The notes: generated by a model not told the origin, from the sequence alone. DNA of 59,511 nucleotides from Gammaproteobacteria bacterium (GCA_030066665.1 JASJBD010000008.1:1-59511), one strand, 5' to 3'; counted from the stretch's first letter, positions 25,965 through 34,827 are shown. Made by a program: numbers and translations.

Positions 25965-27356
25965 TTGCGTTCGCTGGAACCAAGACAGACCGCTAAGCAC
26001 AAACTGCGTGCGGATGCGCTCGCGATCTGGCGGGCCGGTGTTGATGCGGTGGACGCGGGACGCCTCGTTCAGGCACAGCTTGGCATTACTGCCACTTCGC
26101 TCCGGATCGGTGATGACCAGGTCCCGCTATCCGCAATCGACCGGGTCGTCGTGGTTGGTGCCGGCAAAGCCGCGGCGGCCATGGCTGCCGGCGTGGAATG
26201 TGCGCTGCTCGGCAATCTGCCGGCCAATGTACAACTCACGGGTTGGGTGAACGTACCGGACGACTGCGTGCGGTCGCTGCGGCGGGTGCATGTGCACGCC
26301 GCGCGCCCGGCCGGAGTGAACGCACCCATGCCGGAAGGCGTCGCGGGAACGCAGGAAATTCTGCGACTGCTGGACAATTTGACGGCACGCGACCTGTGCC
26401 TGTGCCTGCTTTCCGGCGGGGGTTCGGCGTTGTTGCCGGCGCCGGTTCCGGGCATTTCGCTTGCCGACAAACAGGCAGTCACCCGCTATCTGAGTGCGGC
26501 CGGGGCGAATATCCGGGAATTGAATATCGTGCGGACGCAGCTCAGTCGCGTGAAAGGCGGCGGGCTGGCTCGCCGGTGCCGCGCGGGGAGACTGATTAGC
26601 CTGATCATTTCGGATGTGATCGGTGACCCGCTGGACGTCATAGCGTCCGGGCCGACGGTGGCCACGTCGAGTACTCCGGCCGGCGCGCTGGAGGTTCTGC
26701 AACGATACGATTTCGAGCAGGCAAACGTCGCGCCAGCCGTCATTGACTTGTTACGCGCCGCGAAATCCCGGACCGCAACCGCTGAGCCCGGTAGCGCCGC
26801 AGTGACCAACCTGGTTATTGGCAATAACAGCATGGCCGTGGCCGCCGCCGCGGCGGCTGCGGAAAGCCGCGGTTACAAGACGCACACGGAGACAGCACGT
26901 GCGCTGGAGGGCCGCGCGGAGGACGTAGGTCGCGACCTGGCTGCCCGGGCGCTGCAACTGCGCGCAAAGGGCGAACGCGCCTGTCTGGTCAGTGGCGGCG
27001 AGCCGGTGGTCGAACTTGTGTCCCAGCCAGGCCGGGGTGGCAGGAACCAGCAACTCGTGCTGGCTGCACTCCAGGAAGTATTGCGGCAGACGACGGCCGG
27101 CAAGAATCCGCTTCACGGCATTGCCCTCCTGTCGGGTGGCACGGACGGCGAGGATGGGCCGACGGATGCGGCCGGCGCGATAATCGATGCTGCTGTGCTG
27201 AACGCGATGCGGGAACGATCACTCGATCCGGCACCCTACCTCGACACGAATAACGCGTATCGCTTTTTCGAGCCGCTCGATGCGCTGATCAGGACCGGGC
27301 CGACAGAAACCAATGTTTGCGACCTGCGTGTTGTAACCGTCCGCGGACGCGGATAG
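25965..27356 (+). CDS. glycerate 2-kinase (GckA/TtuD type, MOFRL domain)
   Basis: 463 residues, starting with a TTG one base after the previous stop; no better start fits the N-terminal helix. The DUF4147 domain (VVVVGAGKAAAAMAAGVE; CLLSGGGSALLPAPVPGI) and the C-terminal MOFRL domain (LSGGTDGEDGPTDAAGAI) are complete. The enzyme phosphorylates D-glycerate to 2-phosphoglycerate and feeds glyoxylate or serine catabolism into glycolysis. Its stop abuts the convergent nitroreductase stop with no gap. Confidence 0.92.
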   Translation: MRSLEPRQTAKHKLRADALAIWRAGVDAVDAGRLVQAQLGITATSLRIGDDQVPLSAIDRVVVVGAGKAAAAMAAGVECALLGNLPANVQLTGWVNVPDDCVRSLRRVHVHAARPAGVNAPMPEGVAGTQEILRLLDNLTARDLCLCLLSGGGSALLPAPVPGISLADKQAVTRYLSAAGANIRELNIVRTQLSRVKGGGLARRCRAGRLISLIISDVIGDPLDVIASGPTVATSSTPAGALEVLQRYDFEQANVAPAVIDLLRAAKSRTATAEPGSAAVTNLVIGNNSMAVAAAAAAAESRGYKTHTETARALEGRAEDVGRDLAARALQLRAKGERACLVSGGEPVVELVSQPGRGGRNQQLVLAALQEVLRQTTAGKNPLHGIALLSGGTDGEDGPTDAAGAIIDAAVLNAMRERSLDPAPYLDTNNAYRFFEPLDALIRTGPTETNVCDLRVVTVRGRG

Positions 27357-28031
27357 TCAATCTTCGATAAACGTGGTGTATTCCGCGAGTGACTTCCGGC
27401 TGATGTCAGGCACCATCGCATCGTCGGCGGGATAGCCCGTCACCAGCAGCAGGAACGGCCGTTCGTTCGATGGCCGGTCGAGAATTTCGTTTAGAAATTT
27501 CATCGGGCTCGGCGTGTGTGTCAGCGAGGCGAGTCCGGCGCGATGCAGCGCGGTGATCAGCAGACTGGTCGCCAGGCCGGTCGATTCGACCGGGTAGTAG
27601 TGTTTCACCTTTCGCCCGTCCGGCAGCCGGCCGTACTTTTGCAGAAACACGGCGATTAAATACGGCGCCGTCTCGAGGAACGGTTTGTTCGAATCCGTGC
27701 CGAGCGGCTCGAGCGCCGCCAGCCATTCCGGAGAAGCGCGGTGCTCGTAAAACTCGCGCTCCTCGGTTTCGGCCGCTTCGCGGATCCGCCGCTTCGTGTC
27801 GGCGCCGCTGACGACCACGAAATGCCACGGCTGCAGATTCGCGCCGCTCGGCGCCGTCCCCGCCACTCGTATCGCATCCTCGATCAGGTCGCGTGGCACC
27901 GGCCGATCGGAGAAATCCCGCACGGTACGCCGCCGCCGGACGTCCTCGTAGAATTCGCGCAGCCGCGCGCGCATCTCCTCGAGAGGGTATTCACGGTAAG
28001 AGCTGAGCGGCACGAATGGTTTGGTCGTCAT
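27357..28031 (-). CDS. nitroreductase-family flavoprotein, iodotyrosine-deiodinase-like
   Basis: 224 residues of an FMN nitroreductase fold ([37 protein letters not shown]). The active-site lid and C-terminus follow the iodotyrosine deiodinase pattern: EEREFYEHR supplies Glu and Tyr, [14 protein letters not shown] the Lys, and the tail [19 protein letters not shown] parallels the human enzyme's VGYPSKEATVPDLKRKPL. Bacterial relatives may dehalogenate halotyrosines or do other reductions. It overlaps the upstream dinB gene by 4 bp, so it shares its transcript. Confidence 0.85.
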   Translation of the reverse strand: MTTKPFVPLSSYREYPLEEMRARLREFYEDVRRRRTVRDFSDRPVPRDLIEDAIRVAGTAPSGANLQPWHFVVVSGADTKRRIREAAETEEREFYEHRASPEWLAALEPLGTDSNKPFLETAPYLIAVFLQKYGRLPDGRKVKHYYPVESTGLATSLLITALHRAGLASLTHTPSPMKFLNEILDRPSNERPFLLLVTGYPADDAMVPDISRKSLAEYTTFIED

Positions 28032-29230
28032 TGCCTGCGATTGACTCCGAGCTGCAGTTTTCCGGATCCGAATCTGTCGGTCACATTATCGATGGTGTCG
28101 AGCAGACGATCGTCATTGGCATGCTCAGTCGCGCTATCGAACAGATCGGCCTGCTGTGAACTGTTGTCGGACCAGTGACTGATGCCAACGCCAATGAGTC
28201 GCACGGCCTTCCGCGGCAGGTCGCTGTCGGTGTAGAGCTGCCAGGCCGTTTGCAGCAGCACCCGCTCATCGTGGGTTGCCTGCGGTAACTTCTTCTGGCG
28301 GGTGTGTGTCTCGAAACCGGTAAACCGGATCTTCAGCGTAATGACCTGCCCGGCAAGATTTTCCCGCCGGGCGATACGCGCGACGCCGGCCGCCAGCTCG
28401 CGGAGCTGGTCGTGCAGCTTGATGGCATCGGTCACATCCTCGTTGAAAGTGCGTTCCTTGGAAATGCTCTTGCGCGCGCGGCCGGGCACGACCGCATCCG
28501 ATGCGATCCCGTCGGCCTGGCGGCGGAACGATGCCGCGGCCCGGGGCCCCAGCTTCTGTTCCAGCGCGCCGGGCGCCGCGGCGCGCAGCTCCGCGACGGT
28601 CCGAATCCCCAGCTCATCGAAATGCCTGCTTGTCCGGCGCCCGACGCCGCGCAGGTTCGTCACCGGCATCGGCGCGAGGAAGTCCAGCACCTCATCGGGC
28701 CTGACGACGGTTAGCCCGTCCGGTTTCTGGTAATCCGAACCCAGTTTTGCGATCAGGCGATTCGGGCCGAGGCCGACCGAGGCTGTGAGCCGTGTAGCTT
28801 CATGAATGCGTCTTTTCAGTTCCTGCCCGATCGCTGCCGGTGGGCCGAGCAGTTTTTCCAGTCCCGAAATGTCCAGGTAGGCTTCATCGATGGATGCCTG
28901 TTCAACCACCGGGGTAATGGTCTTGATGACCGCAAAGACCTGGCGCGATACCTGTGAGTATTTCCTCATGTCGGGGCGCAGGTACACGGCATCCGGACAA
29001 CGCCGGTAGGCATCCGAAATCGGCATTGCCGAACGAATGCCGAACTCCCGTGCCTCGTAGGACGCGGCCGCAACCACGCCCCGACGACCCGGCAGTGCTC
29101 CCACCACGACCGGCCGGCCGCGGTACTCCGGATTGTCGCGTTGTTCACAACTGGCATAGAACGCATCGAGATCGACGTGTGCGATCCAGCGATCCGTTTG
29201 CTGCGCCTCTGTCATACTTGTTCTTGTCAT
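28028..29230 (-). CDS. dinB: DNA polymerase IV
   Basis: 400 residues. The Y-family catalytic motifs are intact: [15 protein letters not shown] at the N-terminus and [10 protein letters not shown] with the second acidic pair. The HhH thumb segment [17 protein letters not shown] and the little-finger domain follow, ending in a likely clamp-binding tail (QADLFDS). It copies past damaged bases with low fidelity. The ATG at 29230 overlaps the divergent alkyltransferase-like gene start; an internal ATG at 29215 fits the family N-terminus equally well. No LexA box is evident by eye between the two genes, which leave no room for one. Confidence 0.93.
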   Translation of the reverse strand: MTRTSMTEAQQTDRWIAHVDLDAFYASCEQRDNPEYRGRPVVVGALPGRRGVVAAASYEAREFGIRSAMPISDAYRRCPDAVYLRPDMRKYSQVSRQVFAVIKTITPVVEQASIDEAYLDISGLEKLLGPPAAIGQELKRRIHEATRLTASVGLGPNRLIAKLGSDYQKPDGLTVVRPDEVLDFLAPMPVTNLRGVGRRTSRHFDELGIRTVAELRAAAPGALEQKLGPRAAASFRRQADGIASDAVVPGRARKSISKERTFNEDVTDAIKLHDQLRELAAGVARIARRENLAGQVITLKIRFTGFETHTRQKKLPQATHDERVLLQTAWQLYTDSDLPRKAVRLIGVGISHWSDNSSQQADLFDSATEHANDDRLLDTIDNVTDRFGSGKLQLGVNRRQ

Positions 29231-29549
29231 GGCGACGATTTACGACGCGATTTACGACATGGTACGCCGGATTCCATCCGGGCGGGTTGCGACCTACGGG
29301 CTGATCGCGCAACTGGTCGATCGCCCCCGTGGCGCCCGGCAGGTGGGATACGCGCTGGGCAAGCTGTGCCAGGACAGCGACGTGCCGTGGCACCGTGTCG
29401 TGAACGCCCAGGGGCGGATCAGTCCGCGCGGCCTGTACGGCTCCGATGACCTGCAACGCCTGCTGCTCGAATCGGAACACGTCGAGTTTGATCAGGACGG
29501 GCGTATCGATCTGAAACGCTATTTGTGGACCGGGAGGGCTTCGCAATGA
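29229..29549 (+). CDS. alkyltransferase-like protein (ATL, MGMT fold without the Cys)
   Basis: 106 residues matching the C-terminal DNA-binding domain of O6-methylguanine-DNA methyltransferase: RIPSGRVATYGLIAQLVDRP and GARQVGYALGK. The active-site PCHRV of true methyltransferases is PWHRVVN here, with Trp replacing Cys, the hallmark of ATL proteins, which bind O6-alkylguanine and hand the lesion to nucleotide-excision repair. It starts back-to-back with dinB, the two start codons overlapping on opposite strands, so two DNA-damage-tolerance genes share one tiny control region. Confidence 0.92.
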   Translation: MATIYDAIYDMVRRIPSGRVATYGLIAQLVDRPRGARQVGYALGKLCQDSDVPWHRVVNAQGRISPRGLYGSDDLQRLLLESEHVEFDQDGRIDLKRYLWTGRASQ

Positions 29550-29606
29550 AGTCGGGTTTCGATGCGTTTATGCGCAATGCGCAGCAACGCGACGCTGACT
29601 AGCGCA

Positions 29607-29924
29607 CTACCGGCGCACGAACCACAGGCTGGCGAGACTGGCCGCATAGACCCAGCCCGCCGCAGCGGCAAGAGCGAGTTGCGCGTTGTCGCCGATCAGT
29701 TCCAGGACCTCGAAGAAGGTGCCCGGCGGTAGCTGTGCGGCGGCCGCGACGGCACCCAGCATGGTGGCGGCCAGCAACAGGGTGTTGCGGATCCATACCG
29801 GCAGCTGACGCGCGGTCGGCAACTGCGCCATCACCGCGTTCGAAAACCCGCGGTCAGGCACTTCGGGTTCACTTTGCCGCAAACGTGCCGCAATACGATT
29901 CAGTCGGTCGTTGTCAGCGTTCAT
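29607..29924 (-). CDS. small membrane protein downstream of ECF sigma (possible anti-sigma)
   Basis: 105 residues from ATG 29924, which overlaps the sigma-factor stop by 4 bp; a longer in-frame start exists inside the sigma gene but is unlikely. The N-terminal 40 residues are hydrophilic and helical (NRIAARLRQSEPEVPDRGF) and two membrane helices follow (about 50-70 and 82-101). Position and layout are those of an anti-sigma factor, although no zinc-binding HxxxCxxC motif is present. Alternatively it is just a sigma-linked membrane protein. Confidence 0.65.
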   Translation of the reverse strand: MNADNDRLNRIAARLRQSEPEVPDRGFSNAVMAQLPTARQLPVWIRNTLLLAATMLGAVAAAAQLPPGTFFEVLELIGDNAQLALAAAAGWVYAASLASLWFVRR

Positions 29925-30454
29925 AGCTGCCAGTCCGCCAGCAGAACGCGGAGTTTGTCGCGGCCGCGCCGAATATGGCTCTTCACTGTGCCGAGCGGGC
30001 AATCCAGCACTTCGGCAATTTCGGCCTGCGTAAATTCTCGCTGCAAATGCAGATGCAGCACCATGCGTTGTTGGGGCTCGAAATGCATCAACGCGCGCGC
30101 GAAGTCGAAGTGTAAGTCACGGTCGGGGCTTTCGTTTTCAGGCAAATTCTCATCGATCTGGGTGATCGTCAGTTGGTCAGGTCTCTGCCGGCGATAGTAA
30201 TCGGCAACGCACCGCCAGGCGATGCGGTATAGCCACGTAAAAAACCGCGCGTCGGCCCGGAAACTTCGCATATTGCGATACGCCTTGAGGAAGGTCTCCT
30301 GGGCCAGGTCATCCGCAAGCGCTTCGTCGTGGCCGGTGAGTTGCCGCAATGAGTAGCGCAGGCGCGACTGGTAGCGCGCGACCAGCGCCGCGAAGGCCTG
30401 CTGATCATCGTCCTGCCGAATCCGCCGTATCAGGTCTGCGTCGTTGTGCGGCAT
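29921..30454 (-). CDS. ECF-type RNA polymerase sigma factor
   Basis: 177 residues. Region 2 is seen as AQETFLKAYRNMRSFR and FFTWLYRIAWRCVADYYRR, region 4 as LHLQREFTQAEIAEVLDCP followed by LGTVKSHIRRGRDKLR. This is the RpoE/ECF group layout. It directs RNA polymerase to a small stress or envelope regulon, probably held back by the membrane protein translated right after it. It lies 6 bp after the DUF6249-like gene, which may be a regulon member or sensor. Confidence 0.92.
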   Translation of the reverse strand: MPHNDADLIRRIRQDDDQQAFAALVARYQSRLRYSLRQLTGHDEALADDLAQETFLKAYRNMRSFRADARFFTWLYRIAWRCVADYYRRQRPDQLTITQIDENLPENESPDRDLHFDFARALMHFEPQQRMVLHLHLQREFTQAEIAEVLDCPLGTVKSHIRRGRDKLRVLLADWQL

Positions 30455-30460
30455 GAACCA

Positions 30461-31096
30461 TCATGTGCCGGCAGCCGACCGTTGTTCAATCCACCAGATC
30501 AGCAACAGGGCGATGCCCAGAAATAGCGGAATCAGGGCAAGGTAGGCGGCGGATTTTGCGCCCATCAGCCAGAAGGCGAGAAATATGCCGAGCGCGAGGC
30601 CGAGGCTGATCATGCCGCGGTACAGGCTGTTGCGCGTCGATGTGCCGTTGTCCAACGCACGCAGTAGTTCGTCCGGTAGTGGCTGGCCGGTGGCGATGAA
30701 TTGTCCCGCGAGCTCATTGGTCTGGCGGCGTTTGCGATGGCTGGCATACAACACGGCGGCCACCAGGAGCAGGGGTGTCCCGAAGATCAGGATCACCGCC
30801 AGCCCGCCGACGATCATTGCACCCGGGCTGGTCCCGTCCAGTTCATAGTCCTCTTCGATGTCGGCCAGGATCGCTGCCCGCTCATCGTCACTGAGCGATG
30901 GCACGGCCTCGAGTCGCTCGGCGACGTACTGGCGCACCTCGGCATCGATGCGGTTCTTCAGCGCGCGCCGGGCGGTATAGGGACTGGCGGCGCTGTCCAC
31001 ATCGGGTTCCGCGGTGTGTTCCGTGGCGCCGGCAGACTGGACCGCCAGCCCCGAAACCATGATCCCGCATAGCAGCAGGGGTACGAGGTATTTCAT
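30461..31096 (-). CDS. DUF6249-like membrane protein heading the sigma operon
   Basis: 211 residues with a signal peptide or first helix (about 3-24), a hydrophilic periplasmic part with an acidic helix (DDERAAILADIEEDYELDG, residues about 75-95), then three membrane helices (about 100-122, 160-180, 183-205). The layout (GGLAVILIFGTPLLLVAAVL followed by a basic RKRRQTNELA and a short helix) resembles DUF6249 proteins. GGGAGAG gives a good ribosome site. It is first in the operon with the ECF sigma gene. It may be a signal sensor or an autoregulated target; not known. Confidence 0.7.
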   Translation of the reverse strand: MKYLVPLLLCGIMVSGLAVQSAGATEHTAEPDVDSAASPYTARRALKNRIDAEVRQYVAERLEAVPSLSDDERAAILADIEEDYELDGTSPGAMIVGGLAVILIFGTPLLLVAAVLYASHRKRRQTNELAGQFIATGQPLPDELLRALDNGTSTRNSLYRGMISLGLALGIFLAFWLMGAKSAAYLALIPLFLGIALLLIWWIEQRSAAGT

Positions 31097-31197
31097 TGTC
31101 GCTCTCCCGCCGTGAGCCGGCGCTGTTGGTGCGCGGCCCGGCTTTGTCTATTTAGACGCGCGCAGAGCGGGATTTGGATGCAGGCGGGGGCGGTTTC
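31097..31197. promoter_or_regulatory. upstream region of the sigma operon with a perfect palindrome
   Basis: GTCTA-TT-TAGAC forms a perfect inverted repeat at 31146-31157, about 50 bp ahead of the operon start. On the minus strand the half-site reads CGTCTAAA, similar to -10 elements used by ECF sigma factors; I do not find a GGAAC-type -35 at the right distance. It may be an operator or part of an autoregulated promoter. The stretch also separates the operon from the SDR pair. Confidence 0.35.
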
Positions 31198-31896
31198 TTA
31201 TTCCGCTTCGATGGCAGCATAGACCTTGCGGAATGCAGCGGGTTGATCGAGCACCTCGACGACCAGCCGGGCAACCTCGCTGCGACTGATGGATCCGCCG
31301 GCCGACCGGTCCTCGGTCAGAATGCCGCGGCCGGTGGCGTCGTCGTTATCGAGATTGCCGGGGCGAATGATCGTGTAGTCGAGACCGCTGACGAATAAAT
31401 GATCTTCGCCGCGGCCCTTGGCCTCCAGGAAACCGCGCAGCATGAAACGCGCAATCCATGGCAACGCCTCCTTGCTGTCCCCGACACCGATCGATGACAC
31501 CAGTACGAAGCGATTCACGCCGGCCGCAACGGCCGCGTCGATGCCATTGATGTTGCCTTCCGCGTCCGCCATTTTGCCGTCCTTGCCCTTGCCGGACAGT
31601 GTGCTGACCACGGCACGGAACTCGCCTGATGCAAAGGCGGCATCCACGCTGTCGCGATCGAGTGCATCACCGACCACCAATGTCGCCTCTGTCATATTCA
31701 GCGCGGTCAGATCCGATGTGGGCCGGACCAGAACTGTGACCGCGTCGCCGCGCGCCAACAGCAATTTGACGGTCTCCAGTCCAACACCGCGCGTCCCGCC
31801 GAGGACGAGGATGCCCGGTTGGTCGTCCGCCGCGAGCACCGGGCCTGACAAGAGGATTGCGAGGATCAATCCGAGCAATTTGCGTCGACGAATCAT
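31198..31896 (-). CDS. exported atypical SDR (NAD(P)-binding)
   Basis: 232 residues. A signal-like segment at the start (RRKLLGLILAILLSGPVLA, about residues 3-22) precedes the dinucleotide motif VLGGTRGVGLETVKLLLARG. Segments FVLVSSIGVGDSKEALP and LDYTIIRPGNLDN follow the BVR-B-like SDR pattern. Export with a nucleotide-binding fold is odd; the leader has an RR pair and could be Tat-dependent, which would allow export of a folded, cofactor-loaded protein. It overlaps the upstream SDR gene by 4 bp. Function unknown. Confidence 0.8.
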   Translation of the reverse strand: MIRRRKLLGLILAILLSGPVLAADDQPGILVLGGTRGVGLETVKLLLARGDAVTVLVRPTSDLTALNMTEATLVVGDALDRDSVDAAFASGEFRAVVSTLSGKGKDGKMADAEGNINGIDAAVAAGVNRFVLVSSIGVGDSKEALPWIARFMLRGFLEAKGRGEDHLFVSGLDYTIIRPGNLDNDDATGRGILTEDRSAGGSISRSEVARLVVEVLDQPAAFRKVYAAIEAE

Positions 31897-32702
31897 TGCG
31901 GTTGTTGCGACTGCTGGCGCATTTTTTCCTGGAACTTTTTCAATTCCGCGGCGGGATCCATGATCATATCCGAATAGATGCTCACTGGTCGGCCAACGAA
32001 TTCATTGGAATCGACCTGCGCCAGTACGAAGTCCGCGAAATCTTCGTAGGTCACCACGCGGGCCGGCGGCGTGTCGCCGCTGGTCGAGAACTTGAGATCG
32101 TTCCGCGCCGGCTCCTCCACCATGAAACCGGGGCGCAGGATCACCGTATCGAGACTGGATCCCAGCAACATCTCTTCCATGTCAGCCATATCGGCATACA
32201 GATACCGCGCGTTGAAGCGCCACATGTCCGTCGGGTTGGCGCTTGCCGGCGCAGCGGCGTCGCGGCCCACGCGGGTCTCCACCCCCGTCGAACTCGCGAT
32301 AATCAGCCGGCGATTGCCCTGGTTCGTCATGGCGGTAATCAGGTTTCGGGCCATCACGGTATAGAGATCGACTTCGCCGATCTCCTGCGTGGGATCCTTC
32401 GGCGTCGGGTAGCCGATCATGCAGATCACCACCTCGTCACCATCGAGCGCGGCCTCGAGCGATGCGACATCACGGATGTCGCCCTTGACGAGCTGCAGGC
32501 GAGGATGGTCGATGTCCAACTTGTGAGGACTGCGGGCCAGGCCGGTAATGTCGTAGCCCCGTTCCAGGGCCTGCGCGATGATCACGCGACCGGACCGGGC
32601 CGTCGCACCGAACACCGCGAGGGGTGGCTGATTCGCCGCGCTCGTATTGCGCAATGTCAGCAAACCGATGCCGGCCGCGATGAGTTCTCGTCGTTGCAAC
32701 AT
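31893..32702 (-). CDS. Tat-type exported atypical SDR
   Basis: 269 residues from ATG 32702, whose product starts MLQRRELIAAGIGLL, a twin-arginine-like signal; a start at 32741 would hide it. The Rossmann motif AVFGATARSGRVIIAQALERG follows. Further SDR segments are VICMIGYPTPKD and IIASSTGVETRVG, and LDTVILRPGFMVE near the C-terminus. It is the larger of two overlapping SDR genes, probably from a duplication. The substrate is unknown. The shared upstream gap to the PrnB-like gene is about 125 bp. Confidence 0.8.
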   Translation of the reverse strand: MLQRRELIAAGIGLLTLRNTSAANQPPLAVFGATARSGRVIIAQALERGYDITGLARSPHKLDIDHPRLQLVKGDIRDVASLEAALDGDEVVICMIGYPTPKDPTQEIGEVDLYTVMARNLITAMTNQGNRRLIIASSTGVETRVGRDAAAPASANPTDMWRFNARYLYADMADMEEMLLGSSLDTVILRPGFMVEEPARNDLKFSTSGDTPPARVVTYEDFADFVLAQVDSNEFVGRPVSIYSDMIMDPAAELKKFQEKMRQQSQQPQ

Positions 32703-32827
32703 AGCTGCGTCCCCAAGCCCCGACGGTTCAAGTTGCGACACCGTAGTTTCCCTTATACTGATAGATACATGCTGCAGCCAGAATTATTGACCGCACAGCA
32801 GATACCCGGAACCGCAGAGCGCCGACA

Positions 32828-33997
32828 ATGACACCCAAGGCCCGCGCTTTTGACAACTGGATCCGTTCGCATTTCCGTGAACTCAACACGGCACTTGAGA
32901 ACCTGTACTTCGCGCAGGAAGAAAAGGCCGCGGTCGAGGATGTCGGCGCGGACATCAAGCAGCAGCTGGTCGATGAGGGCCGGGAATTCATCGTTGCGCT
33001 GCTGGCCGAAGGCAATACGGATGAAGGTTTTGAGCCCGCGTTCGACCTGCTCGGCAACGTGGGCCTTTACATGGGAGCGTGCCGGCGCCACGAGATCACC
33101 AATCCGGATCGCGAACGCTTCTCCCCTTTGAGTGAAGCTTCCGCGCTGGCAATGCACGTGGGTGCCTCACTGGGCGTCGCGCCGCGCTTTGCGACGAGTC
33201 ACCTGGCCACGCACAACCCAGCGATCGACGGCGATTACAAGAGCTTCACGTCACTCGAAGCGGAATACGTATTCCTCGACTACAACACGCGCGGGGTGCT
33301 GGCGTACAAACGGGCCGCCGATGCGCTGGTGCGCATTCTGCCGCTGGGGATTTCTCATCCGGTCGCCTGGGATTTGCTGAAAACTGCCAAGGATGCGTTG
33401 GAAGACGTCGTCGAGTCGAACGAAATACTGTTCTCGAAGCTCGACACCGACCGCTTTTTCTACTGCGTGCGTCCCTATTACAAACCATACCGCGTCGGGC
33501 AGCATGTCTATCGCGGCGCCAATGCCGGTGACTTTGCCGGCATCAACGAAATCGACCTGTTGCTGGGCCTTTGCCAGGCAGATAATCCGTCGTATTCACA
33601 ACTGCTGGTGGACAAGTTCCTGTTCATGATGCCGGAGGACCAGGACCGGCTTCGCGACGTGATGCGACGGCAGAGCCTGCTCGATGACTTGCTGGAACAG
33701 CTGGAGTCGAGTTCGGGCAAGGAGTGGTTCAAGAAGAACACCCGCATGTTCCTCGAGGTTGTCGAGGCTCACGGAAAGACCGCGGTCAGCCACCACAATG
33801 CGCTGGTGGGCAAATTCATTGAACGACCGGCGGATGAATTGCCGCAGGAGCGCCTGAAAAACATCACCGCCAGTGGTCCCCCGCTGCACGTGCTGATGGA
33901 TGCGCTGGAAAAGCTGCGTGACCTCCGGCTGGCTGCGGATCGGGACGATATCCCGACCCGTTTCGCGGATCTGCAACGCTTACGCGCGGTTGTTTGA
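32828..33997 (+). CDS. PrnB-like haem-dependent aromatic oxygenase-fold protein (DUF1864)
   Basis: 389 residues, all helical by composition, full length for the PrnB/DUF1864 group. The segment RPYYKPYRVGQHVYRGANAG with following INEIDLLLGLC is characteristic. PrnB (monodechloroaminopyrrolnitrin synthase) belongs to the tryptophan/indoleamine dioxygenase superfamily of haem enzymes acting on aromatic amino acids. Candidate haem-ligand His residues are present (SHLATHNPA; SHHNALVG), but I cannot say which. No other pyrrolnitrin gene is nearby, so a different aromatic substrate is likely. It overlaps the convergent AraC-type gene by 18 bp. Confidence 0.75.
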   Translation: MTPKARAFDNWIRSHFRELNTALENLYFAQEEKAAVEDVGADIKQQLVDEGREFIVALLAEGNTDEGFEPAFDLLGNVGLYMGACRRHEITNPDRERFSPLSEASALAMHVGASLGVAPRFATSHLATHNPAIDGDYKSFTSLEAEYVFLDYNTRGVLAYKRAADALVRILPLGISHPVAWDLLKTAKDALEDVVESNEILFSKLDTDRFFYCVRPYYKPYRVGQHVYRGANAGDFAGINEIDLLLGLCQADNPSYSQLLVDKFLFMMPEDQDRLRDVMRRQSLLDDLLEQLESSSGKEWFKKNTRMFLEVVEAHGKTAVSHHNALVGKFIERPADELPQERLKNITASGPPLHVLMDALEKLRDLRLAADRDDIPTRFADLQRLRAVV

Positions 33998-34774
33998 TTC
34001 GCAATATTTCCGCGGCGATTGACCGAGTTCCCGCCGGAACATGGCGATAAACGCGCTGGGATTGGCATAGCCCAGTTCATCTGACACGTTGGTTACCGCA
34101 ACGCCCTCCGACAGGCGGGTGATCGCCCACAACAGGCGCAGGCGACGACGCCAGTTACTGAAGCTGAGACCGGTTTCGTGCTGGAAATGTCGCGCGATGG
34201 TGCGGTCACTGGCCCCCACCCTTCGTGCCCAGTCAGTCAACGGCCGATCGTCGCCCGGCGATTCCATCAACGCATCGGTGACCAGCCGCAGGCGTTTGTC
34301 GACAGGCAGCGGCAAATGCAGTGGTTCGGGATCGGCGTCGCGCAACAGGTCCGGAATCACCGCCATGAAACGGGCCTGTGCAGAACCGGGCGCGTAATCT
34401 GGCGGGATGCTCACGGCATGCATGATCGCTTCACGGAGGAGCGGTGAGACCTTGAGCACCCGGCACTCGGCCGGCATGTCCTGCACCGCATCCGGATGCA
34501 GGTACAGCGTCCGTATCTTTGCCGGGCCCTTGTTCGACGTGGCATGACCCACATGGGATGGAATCCAGACGGCCTGTTGCGGCGGCACAATCCAGGTTGC
34601 ACTGGCGGTGCGCACCTGCAGGACGCCGTCCGCCGCGTAGACGATCTGGGCGCGGAGGTGTTCATGACTGGGGTAGTGGAAGCCTGCCGGGCGATCGAAG
34701 GCGACGCCCAGGACCGGTCGGTCAGGGTCATCCAGCGTGCTCGGATCGATATCCGGTTGTCTGGTTCTCGACAT
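33980..34774 (-). CDS. AraC-family transcriptional regulator with cupin sensor
   Basis: 264 residues. The N-terminal 90 residues form an AraC_binding cupin (GFHYPSHEHLRAQIVYAADG; WIVPPQQAVWIPSHVGHA). The C-terminal 100 hold two helix-turn-helix motifs (DWARRVGASDRTIARHFQHE and VTNVSDELGYANPSAFIAMF). It binds a small ligand and DNA. It lies between the PrnB-like gene (3' overlap) and the divergent molybdopterin enzyme gene, which is its most likely target. A minus-strand promoter-like pair lies at 34785-34812. Confidence 0.92.
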   Translation of the reverse strand: MSRTRQPDIDPSTLDDPDRPVLGVAFDRPAGFHYPSHEHLRAQIVYAADGVLQVRTASATWIVPPQQAVWIPSHVGHATSNKGPAKIRTLYLHPDAVQDMPAECRVLKVSPLLREAIMHAVSIPPDYAPGSAQARFMAVIPDLLRDADPEPLHLPLPVDKRLRLVTDALMESPGDDRPLTDWARRVGASDRTIARHFQHETGLSFSNWRRRLRLLWAITRLSEGVAVTNVSDELGYANPSAFIAMFRRELGQSPRKYCESNNRA

Positions 34775-34784
34775 TAGTTGTCGA

Positions 34785-34812
34785 AATATAGCAAAAATAC
34801 CGTTTGGTCCAA
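34785..34812 (-). promoter_or_regulatory. possible promoter of the AraC-type gene
   Basis: On the minus strand TTGGAC (34812-34807) and TATATT (34790-34785) are spaced 16 bases apart, five of six and four to five of six matches to the sigma-70 boxes. The start codon at 34774 is only 10 bases after the -10, so the message would have almost no leader. The same 53-bp gap must also hold the promoter of the divergent oxidoreductase gene, whose TCTAGAAT ends six bases before its ATG. Confidence 0.4.
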
Positions 34813-34827
34813 GTCTAGAATGCGTCC

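Noticed and set aside
29546-29602. 18-codon frame after the alkyltransferase-like gene
   Set aside because: Too short, no ribosome site of its own and no recognisable feature.
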